NCBI RefSeq assembly: GCF_014305155.1
Contig: NZ_JACRUK010000001.1
Location: 1-64,000 of the forward strand
Source: Flavobacterium muglaense
GTDB lineage: Bacteria; Bacteroidota; Bacteroidia; Flavobacteriales; Flavobacteriaceae
Length of the DNA stretch: 64,000 nucleotides
Reading direction: 5' to 3'
Below the pieces are notes generated by a model. It was given only the letters and a program-made list of their open reading frames with translations. It searched no databases and was not told the origin of the DNA. Positions 43,891-54,279 of the stretch are shown in pieces; within the stretch, counting starts at the first letter, position 1; the number at the start of each line of letters is the position of its first letter. The position numbers and the translations under genes are program-made.

Positions 43891-44499
43891 ATGCTTATTA
43901 TCGGTATTGCAGGAGGAACAGGAAGTGGAAAAACAACAGTAGTTCATCAAATCATGAATGAATTACCAGAAGCAGAAGTAGGTATTATTTCTCAAGATTC
44001 ATATTATAAAGAAAACAACAATTTAAGTTTTGCCGAACGTGCATTAATTAATTTTGACCATCCCAGAGCTATTGATTTCGAATTATTAGTAGCCCATTTA
44101 AAAGAATTAAAAGCCGAAAAAACAATTCACCAACCCGTTTATTCTTTTGTAACACACAACAGAACAGAAGACACAATAACAACGCACCCAAGAAAAGTGA
44201 TGATTGTTGAAGGAATTTTAATTTTGGCAAATCCAGAACTTAGAGATTTATTTGATGTAAAAATTTATGTTCATGCCGACTCAGACGAAAGACTAATTCG
44301 TCGTTTAAAAAGAGACATTGCAGAACGTGGTCGCGATATGGATGAAGTTTTAAATCGTTACCAAAATACGCTAAAACCAATGCACCAACAATTTATTGAG
44401 CCTACTAAGGCTTTTGCAGATATCATTATTCCAAACGATAAATACAACACTGTTGCTATTGATGTGGTTAGAGCAGTGATTAACCAAAGAATTCTATAA
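43891..44499 (+). CDS. udk: uridine kinase
   Basis: 202 residues. P-loop GGTGSGKTT near the N-terminus, SQDSYYKENNNLSFAERALINFDHP (the uridine kinase nucleoside-binding signature), EGILILANPELRDL, and RRLKRDIAERGRDMDEVLNRY. Phosphorylates uridine and cytidine in pyrimidine salvage. First gene of a run of four on this strand (udk, divIC-like, mutA, mutB). Confidence 0.94.
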   Translation: MLIIGIAGGTGSGKTTVVHQIMNELPEAEVGIISQDSYYKENNNLSFAERALINFDHPRAIDFELLVAHLKELKAEKTIHQPVYSFVTHNRTEDTITTHPRKVMIVEGILILANPELRDLFDVKIYVHADSDERLIRRLKRDIAERGRDMDEVLNRYQNTLKPMHQQFIEPTKAFADIIIPNDKYNTVAIDVVRAVINQRIL

Positions 44500-44555
44500 T
44501 TTTATTGTATTTTTATAGCAATTCGAAAAACAAATAAGGGCTTAACAAAAAATAA

Positions 44556-44888
44556 ATGACAAATCCATACAAAGACAAAGCTTGGTTTAAATTCTTAAGT
44601 AATAAATACGTCTGGGTTTTACTTTTTTTTGGCACCTGGATGATTTTTTTAGACAACTATTCTTATTTTGATCATCGCTTTTTAAACGATCAAATTGAAG
44701 AATTAGAAGATAATAAAGAGTACTACAAACAGGAATTAAAAAAAGATGAAGGGCAAATCAAGCAACTCAAAAATCCTGAACAAATAGAAAAATATGCACG
44801 CGAGAATTACTACATGAAAAAAGACAGTGAGGACATTTACCTCATCGAGTTTGAAGGTGATACGCTAGACGACAGCAATAAAAATTAA
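44556..44888 (+). CDS. septum formation initiator (FtsB/DivIC-like)
   Basis: 110 residues. Short basic N-terminus, one TM helix (about 18-36), then a coiled coil (about 45-85) rich in Glu and Lys, with NPEQIEKYARENYYMKKDSED, the DivIC/FtsB signature. Acts in the divisome with FtsL and FtsQ. Lies 56 bases after udk and 18 before mutA. Confidence 0.87.
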   Translation: MTNPYKDKAWFKFLSNKYVWVLLFFGTWMIFLDNYSYFDHRFLNDQIEELEDNKEYYKQELKKDEGQIKQLKNPEQIEKYARENYYMKKDSEDIYLIEFEGDTLDDSNKN

Positions 44889-44906
44889 ATTATAAACACT
44901 ATTTCA

Positions 44907-46271
44907 ATGGCTACTAATTTATTTGAAGATTTCGACCCTGTTTCTTCCAAACAATGGAAACAAAAAATCCAGTTTGAACTAAAAGGAGCCGATTATAACA
45001 ATACCTTAATTTGGAATTCCCCCGAAGATATAAAGGTAAAGCCTTTTTATCATAAAGATGAGTTTACTAAAGCGTATGCGATCACAACCAAGGCGTCTGA
45101 ATTTAAAATATGTCAAAACATATTTGTTTTTGATATTGAAAAATCCATCGAAAGAGCTGTAGATTCTTTAAATAGAGGTGCGGAAAGCCTTCGTTTTACG
45201 ATAGAAAACGACACTGTAGACATTAGTAAACTGCTAGAAAACTTACCTTTAGAAAATGTTTCTGTTTACTTTAATTTGAATTTTATTTCAATCGATTTCG
45301 TAGCTAAAATAAATCAAATTGGTTCGCAAAAAAAAGCAAACATCTTTATCAACTTAGACCCAATAGGTCAATTAGCCAAAGACGGTAATTGGTTTTCAAC
45401 CCATGAAAAAACCAACTTTGATACGCTCAATTTAATTGCTACTGCAACGCCTAACCATTCGATTCTAAGTATTGATGCTAGTTTGTATCAAAATGCAGGA
45501 GCCAATATGGTACAGCAAATCGCGTACAGTTTAGCGCATGCCAATGAATATTTTAATAGAATCCCAATAATCAATAATCCTATTGTTTTTCAAGTAGCAG
45601 TAGGAACTAACTACTTTTTTGAAATTGCAAAACTAAGAGCCATCCGACTTTTATACCAACTTATTGCAAAAGAATACAACCACAATTTAGACTGTCATCT
45701 ATTTGTAACCCCTACAAAACGCAACAAAACATTGTATGATTATAATGTAAATATGCTACGTACGACAACTGAATGCATGTCGGCAGTTCTAGGTGGTGCT
45801 GATGCCATTGCTAATTTGCCTTATGATGCGTTGTACCATAAAGACAACGAATTTGGAGATCGTATTGCTCGCAATCAATTGCTGGTTCTTAAAAACGAAA
45901 GCTATTTTGACAAGGTAAACAATCCCGCTGATGGTAGTTACTATATTGAGACACTAACCAATCAATTAGCCGAAAAAGCGTTGGTCTTGTTCAAAGACAT
46001 CGAAGCCAATGGCGGATTTTTGAAACAACTGAATGAAGGAATCATCAAAAGAAAAATTCAAGAAAGCGCAGACAAGGAACAGGCTTTATTTGATTCGGGT
46101 AAAGAAATCCTATTAGGAACTAATAAATACCCGAACAAAGAAGACCACATGAAGCAGGATTTAGAACTTTTTCCTTTTGTAAAGATCAATCCAAGAAAAA
46201 CATTGATTACTCCAATAATTGAAAAACGTCTGGCCGAAAAAATCGAGCAAGAACGACTAGATTTAGAATAA
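44907..46271 (+). CDS. mutA: methylmalonyl-CoA mutase small subunit
   Basis: 454 residues. MutA TIM-barrel features: WKQKIQFELKGADYNNTLIW at the N-terminus, then AVGTNYFFEIAKLRAIRLLY, LRTTTECMSAVLGGADAIANLPYD and NPADGSYYIETLTNQLAEKA. The usual small subunit is over 600 residues with a degenerate cobalamin-like C-terminal domain. This one ends after the barrel, a form common in Flavobacteriaceae. It pairs with the large subunit encoded 48 bases downstream. Confidence 0.92.
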   Translation: MATNLFEDFDPVSSKQWKQKIQFELKGADYNNTLIWNSPEDIKVKPFYHKDEFTKAYAITTKASEFKICQNIFVFDIEKSIERAVDSLNRGAESLRFTIENDTVDISKLLENLPLENVSVYFNLNFISIDFVAKINQIGSQKKANIFINLDPIGQLAKDGNWFSTHEKTNFDTLNLIATATPNHSILSIDASLYQNAGANMVQQIAYSLAHANEYFNRIPIINNPIVFQVAVGTNYFFEIAKLRAIRLLYQLIAKEYNHNLDCHLFVTPTKRNKTLYDYNVNMLRTTTECMSAVLGGADAIANLPYDALYHKDNEFGDRIARNQLLVLKNESYFDKVNNPADGSYYIETLTNQLAEKALVLFKDIEANGGFLKQLNEGIIKRKIQESADKEQALFDSGKEILLGTNKYPNKEDHMKQDLELFPFVKINPRKTLITPIIEKRLAEKIEQERLDLE

Positions 46272-46319
46272 AATCGATTCCGGAAATCAATTACAAACCG
46301 TCAAAAAATTAGTGTCAAG

Positions 46320-48449
46320 ATGATAAGAAATGACCTTAGCCATATTAAACTAGAAAATAACGAACCAGCTGCTAGTAGCCCATCGACTGCAACAAAACAT
46401 TTTGCCACAGCCGAAGGTATCAATTTAAAACCTACCTATTCACCAACTGATATTGAAGACTTGACGCACCTTGATTTTGGTGCTGGCTTTGCGCCAAATT
46501 TACGCGGACCATACACCACAATGTATGTGCGTAGGCCATGGACAGTACGTCAATATGCCGGTTTTTCGACTGCAGAAGAAAGCAATGCTTTTTATCGAAG
46601 AAATCTTGCTGCCGGTCAAAAAGGGCTATCCATTGCGTTTGACCTTCCTACACACCGTGGATACGACTCTGATCACGAACGTGTTGTTGGAGACGTAGGG
46701 AAAGCGGGTGTTGCCATAGATTCAGTCGAAGACATGAAAGTGTTGTTTGACCAGATTCCGCTGGCTGAAATGTCCGTTTCTATGACAATGAACGGTGCCG
46801 TTTTGCCTATTATGGCTTTTTACATTGTAGCCGCAGAGGAACAAGGAGTGGCACCCGAATTCTTATCTGGAACCATACAAAATGACATTTTAAAAGAGTT
46901 CATGGTACGAAATACGTACATCTACCCTCCTACTCCCTCAATGAAAATCATAGCTGATATATTTGAATATACCAGTAAAAAAATGCCCAAATTTAATTCG
47001 ATATCAATATCAGGCTACCATATGCAAGAAGCGGGAGCAACTGCTGATATTGAATTGGCATACACCCTAGCAGATGGGCTAGAATACATTCGAACAGGAC
47101 TAGCAACTGGAATGAAAATTGATGAATTTGCACCTCGCTTGTCTTTTTTCTGGGCCATTGGGATGAACCATTTCATGGAAATTGCCAAGATGCGTGCAGG
47201 AAGAATGATATGGGCCAAACTGGTCAAACAATTTGAACCAAAAGACGACAAATCACTCGCTTTACGAACACACTGTCAAACTAGCGGTTGGAGTTTAACA
47301 GAGCAAGATCCTTTTAACAATGTTGCGCGTACTTGTATTGAAGCAGCGGCAGCGGCATTTGGAGGAACTCAATCTTTGCACACAAACGCCTTAGATGAGG
47401 CAATTGCATTACCTACTGATTTTTCGGCTAGAATTGCTCGTAACACACAAATATACCTTCAAGAAGAGACAAAAATAACAAAAACCGTAGATCCTTGGGC
47501 TGGAAGTTACTATGTAGAAAGTCTGACAGATGAAATTGTACAAAACGCTTGGAAACTCATAGAAGAGGTCGAAGAACTGGGCGGAATGACAAAAGCAATC
47601 GAAGCTGGAATCCCGAAACTACGTATCGAAGAAGCTGCAGCTCGCAAACAAGCTCGCATAGACAGTGGTCAAGATATCATTGTGGGGGTAAACAAATACC
47701 GCCTAGAAAAGGAAGATCCTTTGCAAATTCTAGATGTTGATAACCAAATGGTGCGCAAGCAACAACTGGAACAACTCGATCATATCAAAGCAACTAGAGA
47801 CAGTAAAAAAGTGCAAGATTCTTTAGATAAATTAATACTTTGTGCGAAAACAGGAGATGGTAATCTATTAGAAATTGCAGTTGAAGCGGCGAGAAACCGA
47901 ACGACACTTGGAGAGATCAGTGATGCCCTAGAAACCGTTTTCGGAAGATACAAAGCACAAATTAAATCTTTTAGCGGCGTGTACAGTAAAGAAATAAAAG
48001 ACGACAAAAGCTTTGAACAAGCCAAAAAACTAGCCGACGATTTTGCCAAACTAGAAGGCCGCCGTCCTAGAATTATGATTGCCAAAATGGGGCAAGACGG
48101 ACATGATCGCGGTGCCAAAGTAGTCGCTACTGGTTATGCCGATGTAGGTTTTGATGTGGATATAGGTCCGCTTTTTCAAACGCCTGCCGAAGCAGCAAAG
48201 CAAGCTATTGAGAATGACGTTCATATTTTGGGCGTTTCATCATTAGCAGCTGGTCATAAAACACTAGTCCCACAAGTAATTGAAGAACTTAAAAAATACA
48301 ACAGAGAAGATATAATGGTGGTTGTAGGCGGAGTTATTCCGGCGCAAGATTACCAATATTTATTTGATGCTGGCGCTGTTGCTGTTTTTGGGCCTGGAAC
48401 AAAAATTAGCGAAGCAGCAATAAAAATACTTGAAATTCTAATGGATTAA
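46320..48449 (+). CDS. scpA: methylmalonyl-CoA mutase large subunit
   Basis: 709 residues. Barrel domain with [29 protein letters not shown] and [11 protein letters not shown], then a C-terminal cobalamin-binding domain with [14 protein letters not shown] (the B12 lower-ligand His in DxHxxG), followed by [20 protein letters not shown] and [14 protein letters not shown]. Interconverts (R)-methylmalonyl-CoA and succinyl-CoA with adenosylcobalamin. No B12 riboswitch or meaB-like gene is seen next to it. Confidence 0.95.
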   Translation: MIRNDLSHIKLENNEPAASSPSTATKHFATAEGINLKPTYSPTDIEDLTHLDFGAGFAPNLRGPYTTMYVRRPWTVRQYAGFSTAEESNAFYRRNLAAGQKGLSIAFDLPTHRGYDSDHERVVGDVGKAGVAIDSVEDMKVLFDQIPLAEMSVSMTMNGAVLPIMAFYIVAAEEQGVAPEFLSGTIQNDILKEFMVRNTYIYPPTPSMKIIADIFEYTSKKMPKFNSISISGYHMQEAGATADIELAYTLADGLEYIRTGLATGMKIDEFAPRLSFFWAIGMNHFMEIAKMRAGRMIWAKLVKQFEPKDDKSLALRTHCQTSGWSLTEQDPFNNVARTCIEAAAAAFGGTQSLHTNALDEAIALPTDFSARIARNTQIYLQEETKITKTVDPWAGSYYVESLTDEIVQNAWKLIEEVEELGGMTKAIEAGIPKLRIEEAAARKQARIDSGQDIIVGVNKYRLEKEDPLQILDVDNQMVRKQQLEQLDHIKATRDSKKVQDSLDKLILCAKTGDGNLLEIAVEAARNRTTLGEISDALETVFGRYKAQIKSFSGVYSKEIKDDKSFEQAKKLADDFAKLEGRRPRIMIAKMGQDGHDRGAKVVATGYADVGFDVDIGPLFQTPAEAAKQAIENDVHILGVSSLAAGHKTLVPQVIEELKKYNREDIMVVVGGVIPAQDYQYLFDAGAVAVFGPGTKISEAAIKILEILMD

Positions 48450-48472
48450 TTTCAACGTTAAGAACAATAAAA

Positions 48473-48507
48473 AAAGGCAGTCCAATTATTTCGAACTGCC
48501 TTTCTTA
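48473..48507. terminator. bidirectional terminator after mutB
   Basis: GGCAGT and ACTGCC with a 13-base loop, flanked by A6 on the left and TTTCTT on the right, between convergent gene ends. Confidence 0.65.
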
Positions 48508-48525
48508 TTATATCACTTTTTAAGC

Positions 48526-49167
48526 TTAATTTATACTTGCTACTGCATTTACATTAGCAACTATAAACGAGGTATCATAACCTCCAAATGCCTTCATATA
48601 ACTTCTAATTGAAGTACCATAAGCATCTTTTATAAACTTCTTCCCATTATTCTTAAAATATCTTTTCACAGATCCAGCTCCACCTAAGTGCGCTGCAGCA
48701 AGAATACCAGATTCAGTTACCAATATACCATTCACTTCTGTACCTTCATATTTGTTAATTACGTCCTGTAATATCCATTTATTTTTTGACAAAAGGGCGA
48801 TAAAGGCTCTTTCTTGCAATTTTGGGCTTTTAAGGAACTTTTCTCTGTCCTTAATACCAACTGATCTTAGGGTTTCAATACCAAATTGGTATTTTCCTAA
48901 ATAGCCAAGGGAATTAATTTTTTTATACTTCCCTTCTGATTCTTTAAAGCCAAGAGCTTCCTTAAAACCAATAAATAAATTCCCAGTAAACGGGAAATTT
49001 AAATTGACATAATCATCTTCTTCTATAGATGGATATAAGTATCTTTTTCCATCCGTGTTTTTTATTAGAAACCAATCATTTTTCTCTACTTTAAGCGGTT
49101 TAAAACCTGCACTTAAAAAGGCTATTATAATCGCCAAACTTGTATAAAAATACCACTTCTTTACCAT
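48526..49167 (-). CDS. lysozyme/transglycosylase-like membrane-anchored protein
   Basis: 213 residues. N-terminal signal or anchor helix (6-22). The rest resembles a lysozyme-like muramidase fold: GFKESEGKYKKINSLGYLGKYQFG has a possible catalytic Glu, and SGILAAAHLGGAGSVKRYF carries the GG-rich helix of SLT-like folds. Similar proteins are often called 'peptidoglycan-binding LysM', but no LysM repeat is seen. It lies in a cell-wall cluster (mltG, DUF2279, dapF). Glycan cleavage is inferred. Confidence 0.72.
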   Translation of the reverse strand: MVKKWYFYTSLAIIIAFLSAGFKPLKVEKNDWFLIKNTDGKRYLYPSIEEDDYVNLNFPFTGNLFIGFKEALGFKESEGKYKKINSLGYLGKYQFGIETLRSVGIKDREKFLKSPKLQERAFIALLSKNKWILQDVINKYEGTEVNGILVTESGILAAAHLGGAGSVKRYFKNNGKKFIKDAYGTSIRSYMKAFGGYDTSFIVANVNAVASIN

Positions 49168-49263
49168 AAATTGTTTTTCTTCAAAACGCTGTCCCGTTAA
49201 GAAATTTCTGCGTGCAAAGATACAATAAATTTCATAAAGCTGAAAATCAAGTTGTTAAAGTTT

Positions 49264-50184
49264 TCAAAAATAGAAAATTCGACCTCTAAATCCCTCGTTA
49301 ACTGAGTATTCAATCGTTGGCGCTGGGATTTTCAATGTATTAAAAACAGAAAAAACAGTCTTTAAAAAATGTGATTTTGTCTCTATTTTCGTCAGGTCTA
49401 CGTCAAAACTCAAATAAAACTGTCTGACTCTTTTTGTTTGCGGAAGCAGTGAAACATCAGAATTTTCTTTATTGCCAGTCAACATTCCATCTGCGCCATA
49501 TCCAATAGCAAGGTTAATCCATTTGGGTATTTTTGATGCTTTCGCAAAAGAATATAAATTAACCGAAAGCCAATACGTTTGTCCATTATAATCTTTTAGT
49601 ATTTGCTCGGTCAAATTACTACCCAAAACAGCAGGTCTAGAAGCTGCCAAATGCGAACTATGAAAAGAAAATTTAGGAATAATTCGTTGTTCGTTCCACA
49701 ACAATTCCTGAGAGACATATAGAGCAGTCCCTGAAGCATTTGCAATTATATCTCCTGATGAAGCACCCCATTGAGAAGAATAGCCATCTAGAACCTCCAC
49801 AGCGGTTAAAAATGCAAAACCTAAACCTGCACCATAACACAGTTGCTTCTTTTTACTAGCTCCGCTCCATGCCAACAACTCAGAGCCAAACCTCCCCATT
49901 TGATAAGAAGAATAAAAATGACCCACTTTATCCATCTGAAGCCATTCGGAATTATCATTGATAAAATGGAAATTTGATCTGGGATAATCAGCGTACCAAA
50001 GCTGATTTAACCCCATCAATGCACCCGAAGCCAAGGTGACCTCGGAGACAATAACGGTAGTTTGACGTTTATTATTTAAAGAATCTGATGGACTTAAGAA
50101 GCTTTCCAGTTTATTTTGCGCTTGCAAACAATAGCAGCCAGTATATAAAAAAAGAAAGGCAATACAATAGAATTTATAAGTCAA
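49264..50184 (-). CDS. DUF2279 (YfiM-like) membrane protein
   Basis: 306 residues. Signal/anchor at 1-22, then the DUF2279 signature NSEWLQMDKVGHFYSSYQMGRFG, ELLAWSGASKKKQLCYGAGLGFAFLTAVEVLDGYSSQWGASSGDIIANASG and a beta-rich C-terminus. Members are putative periplasmic or outer-membrane proteins without known function. It starts two bases before the end of mltG's coding region, so is tightly linked to it. Confidence 0.85.
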   Translation of the reverse strand: MTYKFYCIAFLFLYTGCYCLQAQNKLESFLSPSDSLNNKRQTTVIVSEVTLASGALMGLNQLWYADYPRSNFHFINDNSEWLQMDKVGHFYSSYQMGRFGSELLAWSGASKKKQLCYGAGLGFAFLTAVEVLDGYSSQWGASSGDIIANASGTALYVSQELLWNEQRIIPKFSFHSSHLAASRPAVLGSNLTEQILKDYNGQTYWLSVNLYSFAKASKIPKWINLAIGYGADGMLTGNKENSDVSLLPQTKRVRQFYLSFDVDLTKIETKSHFLKTVFSVFNTLKIPAPTIEYSVNEGFRGRIFYF

Positions 50185-50186
50185 AA

Positions 50187-51227
50187 CTATCTTTTTACTC
50201 CCTGACTATTAATCCAATCTGAATATTTCTTAGCATTTTGATTATGCTCTGGCAACGTAGCCGCAAATTCGTGGTACCCAAAACGCTCCACACTCGCACA
50301 AAAATAAATAAAATCATTTTGCTCTGGGGCTAATACTGCTTCCAGCGCAGTAATATCAGGCATAGCGATAGGTCCTGGAGGAAGCCCAATGTTTACATAA
50401 GTATTGTATGGTGATGACATAGTCAAGTCTTTAAAAAACACTCTTTTAATTACTTGATTGAAATCATTGTCTTTTTTCTTGATCGCAAAAATCACAGTCG
50501 GATCAGCTTGTAACGGCATTCCCAAACGCAAACGGTTCAAGTAAACCCCCGCAATTCTTGGTCTTTCGTCTTTTTTAACAGACTCTTTATGTACAATAGA
50601 AGCTAAAATCGTAGCTTGAATAGGGTCTAAGCCTTGTTTTTTGGCATTGGCAACTCTTTCTTTATTCCAAAAATTACGATACTCCTTGATCATTTTATCC
50701 CGAAACTTCTCTGCCGATGTGTTCCAATACGTTTCATACGTATTAGGAATAAACATAGCCATTACATTATCTTCGTTAAAACCATTTTCTTTCAAGAAAA
50801 TAGAATCTTTGAATGAGTTTAATAAAGACAAACTATCCGCTTCAATTTGTGATCCTACTCTTCCTGCAAGATTTTCAATTCTTTCTTGATTATTGAATGC
50901 TAATTTTACTGGCACATTGCTTCTCAATGATTTTACCAATTCATAACTATTCATCCCTTTTGTCAATAAAAAACGACCTGACTTTACATTTTCAGGATAG
51001 CTCATCTTTCCAGCTACCATCTCAAAACGATCCATATCAATCACATAATCGGACACCATTTTCTGAACATCTGCATATGTAGCATTTGTTGGAACGTGGA
51101 CAAAAACTTCTTTGTCTGAAAACTTAGTATTATCAGCAAAAATTTGACTCATTAAAACAAATCCGTAAATAATTAATCCTGCTACCAAAACAATTGCTGC
51201 TATTGAAATCGATTTTTTTAAATTCAA
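50187..51227 (-). CDS. mltG: endolytic transglycosylase MltG
   Basis: 346 residues. One N-terminal TM helix (7-28), a LysM-like subdomain, then the YceG core: MAMFIPNTYETYWNTSAEKF, LASIVHKESVKKDERPRIAGVYLNRLRLGMPLQADPTVIFA (catalytic Glu in HKES) and SSPYNTYVNIGLPPGPIAMP. It cuts nascent glycan strands at the membrane and sets their length. Downstream of dapF and the GNAT gene. Confidence 0.94.
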   Translation of the reverse strand: MNLKKSISIAAIVLVAGLIIYGFVLMSQIFADNTKFSDKEVFVHVPTNATYADVQKMVSDYVIDMDRFEMVAGKMSYPENVKSGRFLLTKGMNSYELVKSLRSNVPVKLAFNNQERIENLAGRVGSQIEADSLSLLNSFKDSIFLKENGFNEDNVMAMFIPNTYETYWNTSAEKFRDKMIKEYRNFWNKERVANAKKQGLDPIQATILASIVHKESVKKDERPRIAGVYLNRLRLGMPLQADPTVIFAIKKKDNDFNQVIKRVFFKDLTMSSPYNTYVNIGLPPGPIAMPDITALEAVLAPEQNDFIYFCASVERFGYHEFAATLPEHNQNAKKYSDWINSQGVKR

Positions 51228-51237
51228 AACTTAAATA

Positions 51238-51771
51238 TTAAAGTTGATTATTGATTAATTGAAAAACGGCTTCGTCCTTGTAAATGCCATTGACCAGATT
51301 CCAATCTTTTTTTGTACCTATATTTTTGAAGCCAAATTTAGTAAAAAGAGCGATACTAGATTTGTTTTCACTGCCAATATTTGCATATAATTGATGCAAA
51401 TTTAAATGATAAAAAGAATAATGAATTAACAGCTCTAAAGCTTCTGATCCAATATTTTGATTCCGGTTCCCTTGTTCTTGAATTACAATACCTACTCCTG
51501 CCCTGTTATTCTTTGGATCAAAATCAAACAAATCGATTAATCCAAGAGCTGGATAATCTTGATCTTGACAAATTGCTAATCGCAATTGCTTTGCTTCATA
51601 GATGTCTTGATGTGCATTTTCTAAGTATTGCTTCACCAAAAATCGACTATAAGGCGTTTGTGTATTGCTTACTTCCCAAATACTTTGGTCGTTCTCTATG
51701 GCATAAATAAACTCCAAATCATTGGTTTCAAGTGCTCGAATGTATATGTTTTCTCCTTTTAGAGTGATCAT
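51238..51771 (-). CDS. GNAT acetyltransferase (RimJ/RimL-like)
   Basis: 177 residues. GNAT core: IYIRALETNDLEFIYAIEND, then RLAICQDQDYPALGLIDLFDFDPKNNRAGVGIVI, EQGNRNQNIGSEALELL (acetyl-CoA loop), and LHQLYANIGSENKSSIALFTKFGFKNIG. RimJ/RimL-like acetyltransferases act on protein N-termini or small amines; the target is unknown. Between dapF and mltG. Confidence 0.88.
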   Translation of the reverse strand: MITLKGENIYIRALETNDLEFIYAIENDQSIWEVSNTQTPYSRFLVKQYLENAHQDIYEAKQLRLAICQDQDYPALGLIDLFDFDPKNNRAGVGIVIQEQGNRNQNIGSEALELLIHYSFYHLNLHQLYANIGSENKSSIALFTKFGFKNIGTKKDWNLVNGIYKDEAVFQLINNQL

Positions 51772-51795
51772 TATCTAGTATTGAATAATTTTTAG

Positions 51796-52584
51796 CTAGT
51801 TTGAAACAGTAATCGAACCTTTGAATACAAAAGTAGCGGGGCCTTTTAGAAAAACATTTGTATACCCCCCCTTCACTTTGTCAAAAGTTACTGTTAGTTT
51901 CCCTCCTTCAACATTCAAATTGATGGCAGTTGCAGCCGTAACAGCTGTTGCATGCATCGCTATCGCCACTGCTGTTGCACCGGTTCCGCAGGCTAGGGTT
52001 TCATCTTCTACACCGCGCTCGTATGTACGTAGTGAAAAAGTAGTGTCGTCAATTTTACTAACAAAATTGATATTACTTCCTGCTTTTCCATACAATTCAC
52101 CATAGCGTATGGCTGCTCCGTTTTCTTTTACATTGTAATGGGCTAAATCTTCTACAATTTCAACATGATGAGGCGATCCTGTATTCAAAAATGAATAATC
52201 AGGCGTTTGTTTTATATCAACAACATCAATCATCTGCAAAGAAACAAGCCCATCTTCCCCTACAGTAGCATGATGCAATCCATCAATAGCATTAAAAGTC
52301 GCTTCGTTTTCGATAACATGAAGCTGTTTGGCGAAAGCCACTAAACAACGTCCCCCGTTCCCACACATGGTGCTTTGATTTCCATCTGAGTTGTAATACA
52401 CCATTTTAAAATGTGCTTCAGGGTCTTCTTCTAATAAAATAAGGCCATCACCACCAATCCCAAAACGCCTGTCGCACAACTGAGCGATCAATTCAATATC
52501 TTCTTTTGGAAAAGTATCTGAACGATTATCAATCATTACAAAATCATTTCCTGTTCCTTGGTATTTATAAAACTCTATTTGCAT
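51796..52584 (-). CDS. dapF: diaminopimelate epimerase
   Basis: 262 residues. The two catalytic Cys are in MCGNGGRC (Cys74) and LACGTGATA (Cys199); YQGTGNDFVMIDNR and GSPHHVEIVED complete the fold. It converts LL-DAP to meso-DAP for lysine and peptidoglycan, consistent with the downstream cell-wall genes. It heads a five-gene minus-strand run. Confidence 0.95.
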   Translation of the reverse strand: MQIEFYKYQGTGNDFVMIDNRSDTFPKEDIELIAQLCDRRFGIGGDGLILLEEDPEAHFKMVYYNSDGNQSTMCGNGGRCLVAFAKQLHVIENEATFNAIDGLHHATVGEDGLVSLQMIDVVDIKQTPDYSFLNTGSPHHVEIVEDLAHYNVKENGAAIRYGELYGKAGSNINFVSKIDDTTFSLRTYERGVEDETLACGTGATAVAIAMHATAVTAATAINLNVEGGKLTVTFDKVKGGYTNVFLKGPATFVFKGSITVSN

Positions 52585-52721
52585 TATTTATCTAATTGTA
52601 TTTTACAAAAGTACAAACTATTAATGAAATGTTAATCATTGTTAAAGAGCGTTAAACTGTTTTTTAGCAATCCTTTTTAGCTTTAATTTTACTTTAAGAA
52701 TAATAAAAAACACAATCGAAC

Positions 52722-54122
52722 ATGAAAAAATATTCACACTTACTGATCGTATCTCTGCTCAGCGGAGTGATCACCTTAGGGGCCTATAAACTACTATTTG
52801 ACGCTGATGGGTATTTCTCTAATGCTAAACACGGAATAACAACTAGCGCAACTAATTCACCCACCAAAAACGTAGGACTATCAGCCGAAGTTCTTGACTT
52901 CACAGATGCAGCCGAAAAAACCATTCACTCTGTTGTCCATGTGAAAAATGTTTCTTACAAAACGGTGAGTAATCCAATGTTAGAATATTTCTATGGGTAT
53001 AAAGGAGGCCAAACACAAGAACAAGTAGGTACAGGTTCTGGAGTGATTATCTCGGCCGATGGTTATATTGTAACGAACAACCACGTTGTAAAAGACGCTT
53101 CGGAAATCGAAATAACGTTAAACAATAAAAAAACATACAAAGCAAAACTGATAGGAACCGACTCTAAAATGGATATTGCTTTGCTTAAAATTGATGCTGA
53201 TGAACCACTTCCGTACACTGCTTTTGGAAATTCTGATTCGGTTAAAATTGGAGAATGGGTACTTGCTGTAGGAAATCCGTACAATTTAACTTCGACAGTA
53301 ACAGCAGGAATTGTTTCGGCCAAAGCCAGAGATATTGGCAGCAGCGGGATACAGTCATTTATTCAAACAGATGCAGCGGTCAATCCAGGAAATAGTGGAG
53401 GCGCACTTGTAAATACTCGCGGAGACTTGATTGGAATTAACACTATGATTTCATCAATGACAGGATCGTATGTGGGGTATTCATTTGCAGTTCCTTCGAA
53501 TATTGCTCGAAAAATCATCGAAGACATCATGGAATATGGAAATGTACAACGCGGAATTCTAGGAGTTGAAGGAGGAGAGCTAAACGGTCCCGTTTCAAAA
53601 GAATTGGGTATCAACCAAACAGAAGGTTTTTATATTAAAAATGTAACCAAAAAATCTGGAGCCGAAAAAGCTGGCCTTACTAAAGGAGATATTATTGTAA
53701 AACTAGACGGTCAAAACATAGCTACTTATGCTGATTTATCAGGCTACATCAACACTAAAAGACCCAATGATTCGGTTGAAGTAACGATCATGAGAAACGG
53801 AACTAAGAAAACAATTCTGGTAACCCTAAGTAAAAATGAATTTTTTAGTACTGAATTCAAAGGAATAGAACTCGAAAATATTGACGCAACCGATAAAAAG
53901 AAATTTAGACTCGACTATGGTGTCAAAATCAAATCCATTACAAATGATAATCTTGCCCAATATGCCGATGAATTAAAAGGAAATATCATTCTAAGTATTG
54001 ACAACGTAAAAGCCAAAGACATTGAACAAGTGGCTAAACTTTTAAACAGTAAAGACGAGAATCAAAGCATGCGTTTGGAAATGATTAATAAAAACGGAGA
54101 AGTACTTCGAATTATCATCTAA
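52722..54122 (+). CDS. HtrA/DegP-type periplasmic serine protease
   Basis: 466 residues. Membrane-anchoring signal (about 5-25). Trypsin-like domain with His121 (NNHVV), Asp151 (KMDIALLK) and Ser225 (NPGNSGGAL). PDZ1 about 275-370 (ERGILGVEGGELN, then KSGAEKAGLTKGDIIVKLDG) and a second PDZ-like region about 375-466. Do-family proteases degrade misfolded envelope proteins. Single gene with a terminator. Confidence 0.93.
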   Translation: MKKYSHLLIVSLLSGVITLGAYKLLFDADGYFSNAKHGITTSATNSPTKNVGLSAEVLDFTDAAEKTIHSVVHVKNVSYKTVSNPMLEYFYGYKGGQTQEQVGTGSGVIISADGYIVTNNHVVKDASEIEITLNNKKTYKAKLIGTDSKMDIALLKIDADEPLPYTAFGNSDSVKIGEWVLAVGNPYNLTSTVTAGIVSAKARDIGSSGIQSFIQTDAAVNPGNSGGALVNTRGDLIGINTMISSMTGSYVGYSFAVPSNIARKIIEDIMEYGNVQRGILGVEGGELNGPVSKELGINQTEGFYIKNVTKKSGAEKAGLTKGDIIVKLDGQNIATYADLSGYINTKRPNDSVEVTIMRNGTKKTILVTLSKNEFFSTEFKGIELENIDATDKKKFRLDYGVKIKSITNDNLAQYADELKGNIILSIDNVKAKDIEQVAKLLNSKDENQSMRLEMINKNGEVLRIII

Positions 54123-54145
54123 TACAAACCGAAGAAAACCTAGCA

Positions 54146-54180
54146 AAGCCAGCTCATTTAATTGAGTTGGCTTTTTTTAT
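54146..54180 (+). terminator. htrA terminator
   Basis: AAGCCAGCTCA pairs with TGAGTTGGCTT (one G-U), loop of 6, then T7. Confidence 0.8.
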
Positions 54181-54279
54181 TTAAAAAAAATTAAAAAATA
54201 GTCTACGAAATCGATTGAAATGGGTATTTTTGCACCAAATTTAAAAAAATAACTACTCAATTTTTACAAATTTTCAAGT

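Noticed and set aside
44500-44906. Cobalamin riboswitch before the B12-dependent mutase genes
   Set aside because: The intergenic gaps are 18-56 bases with no B12-box-like sequence.
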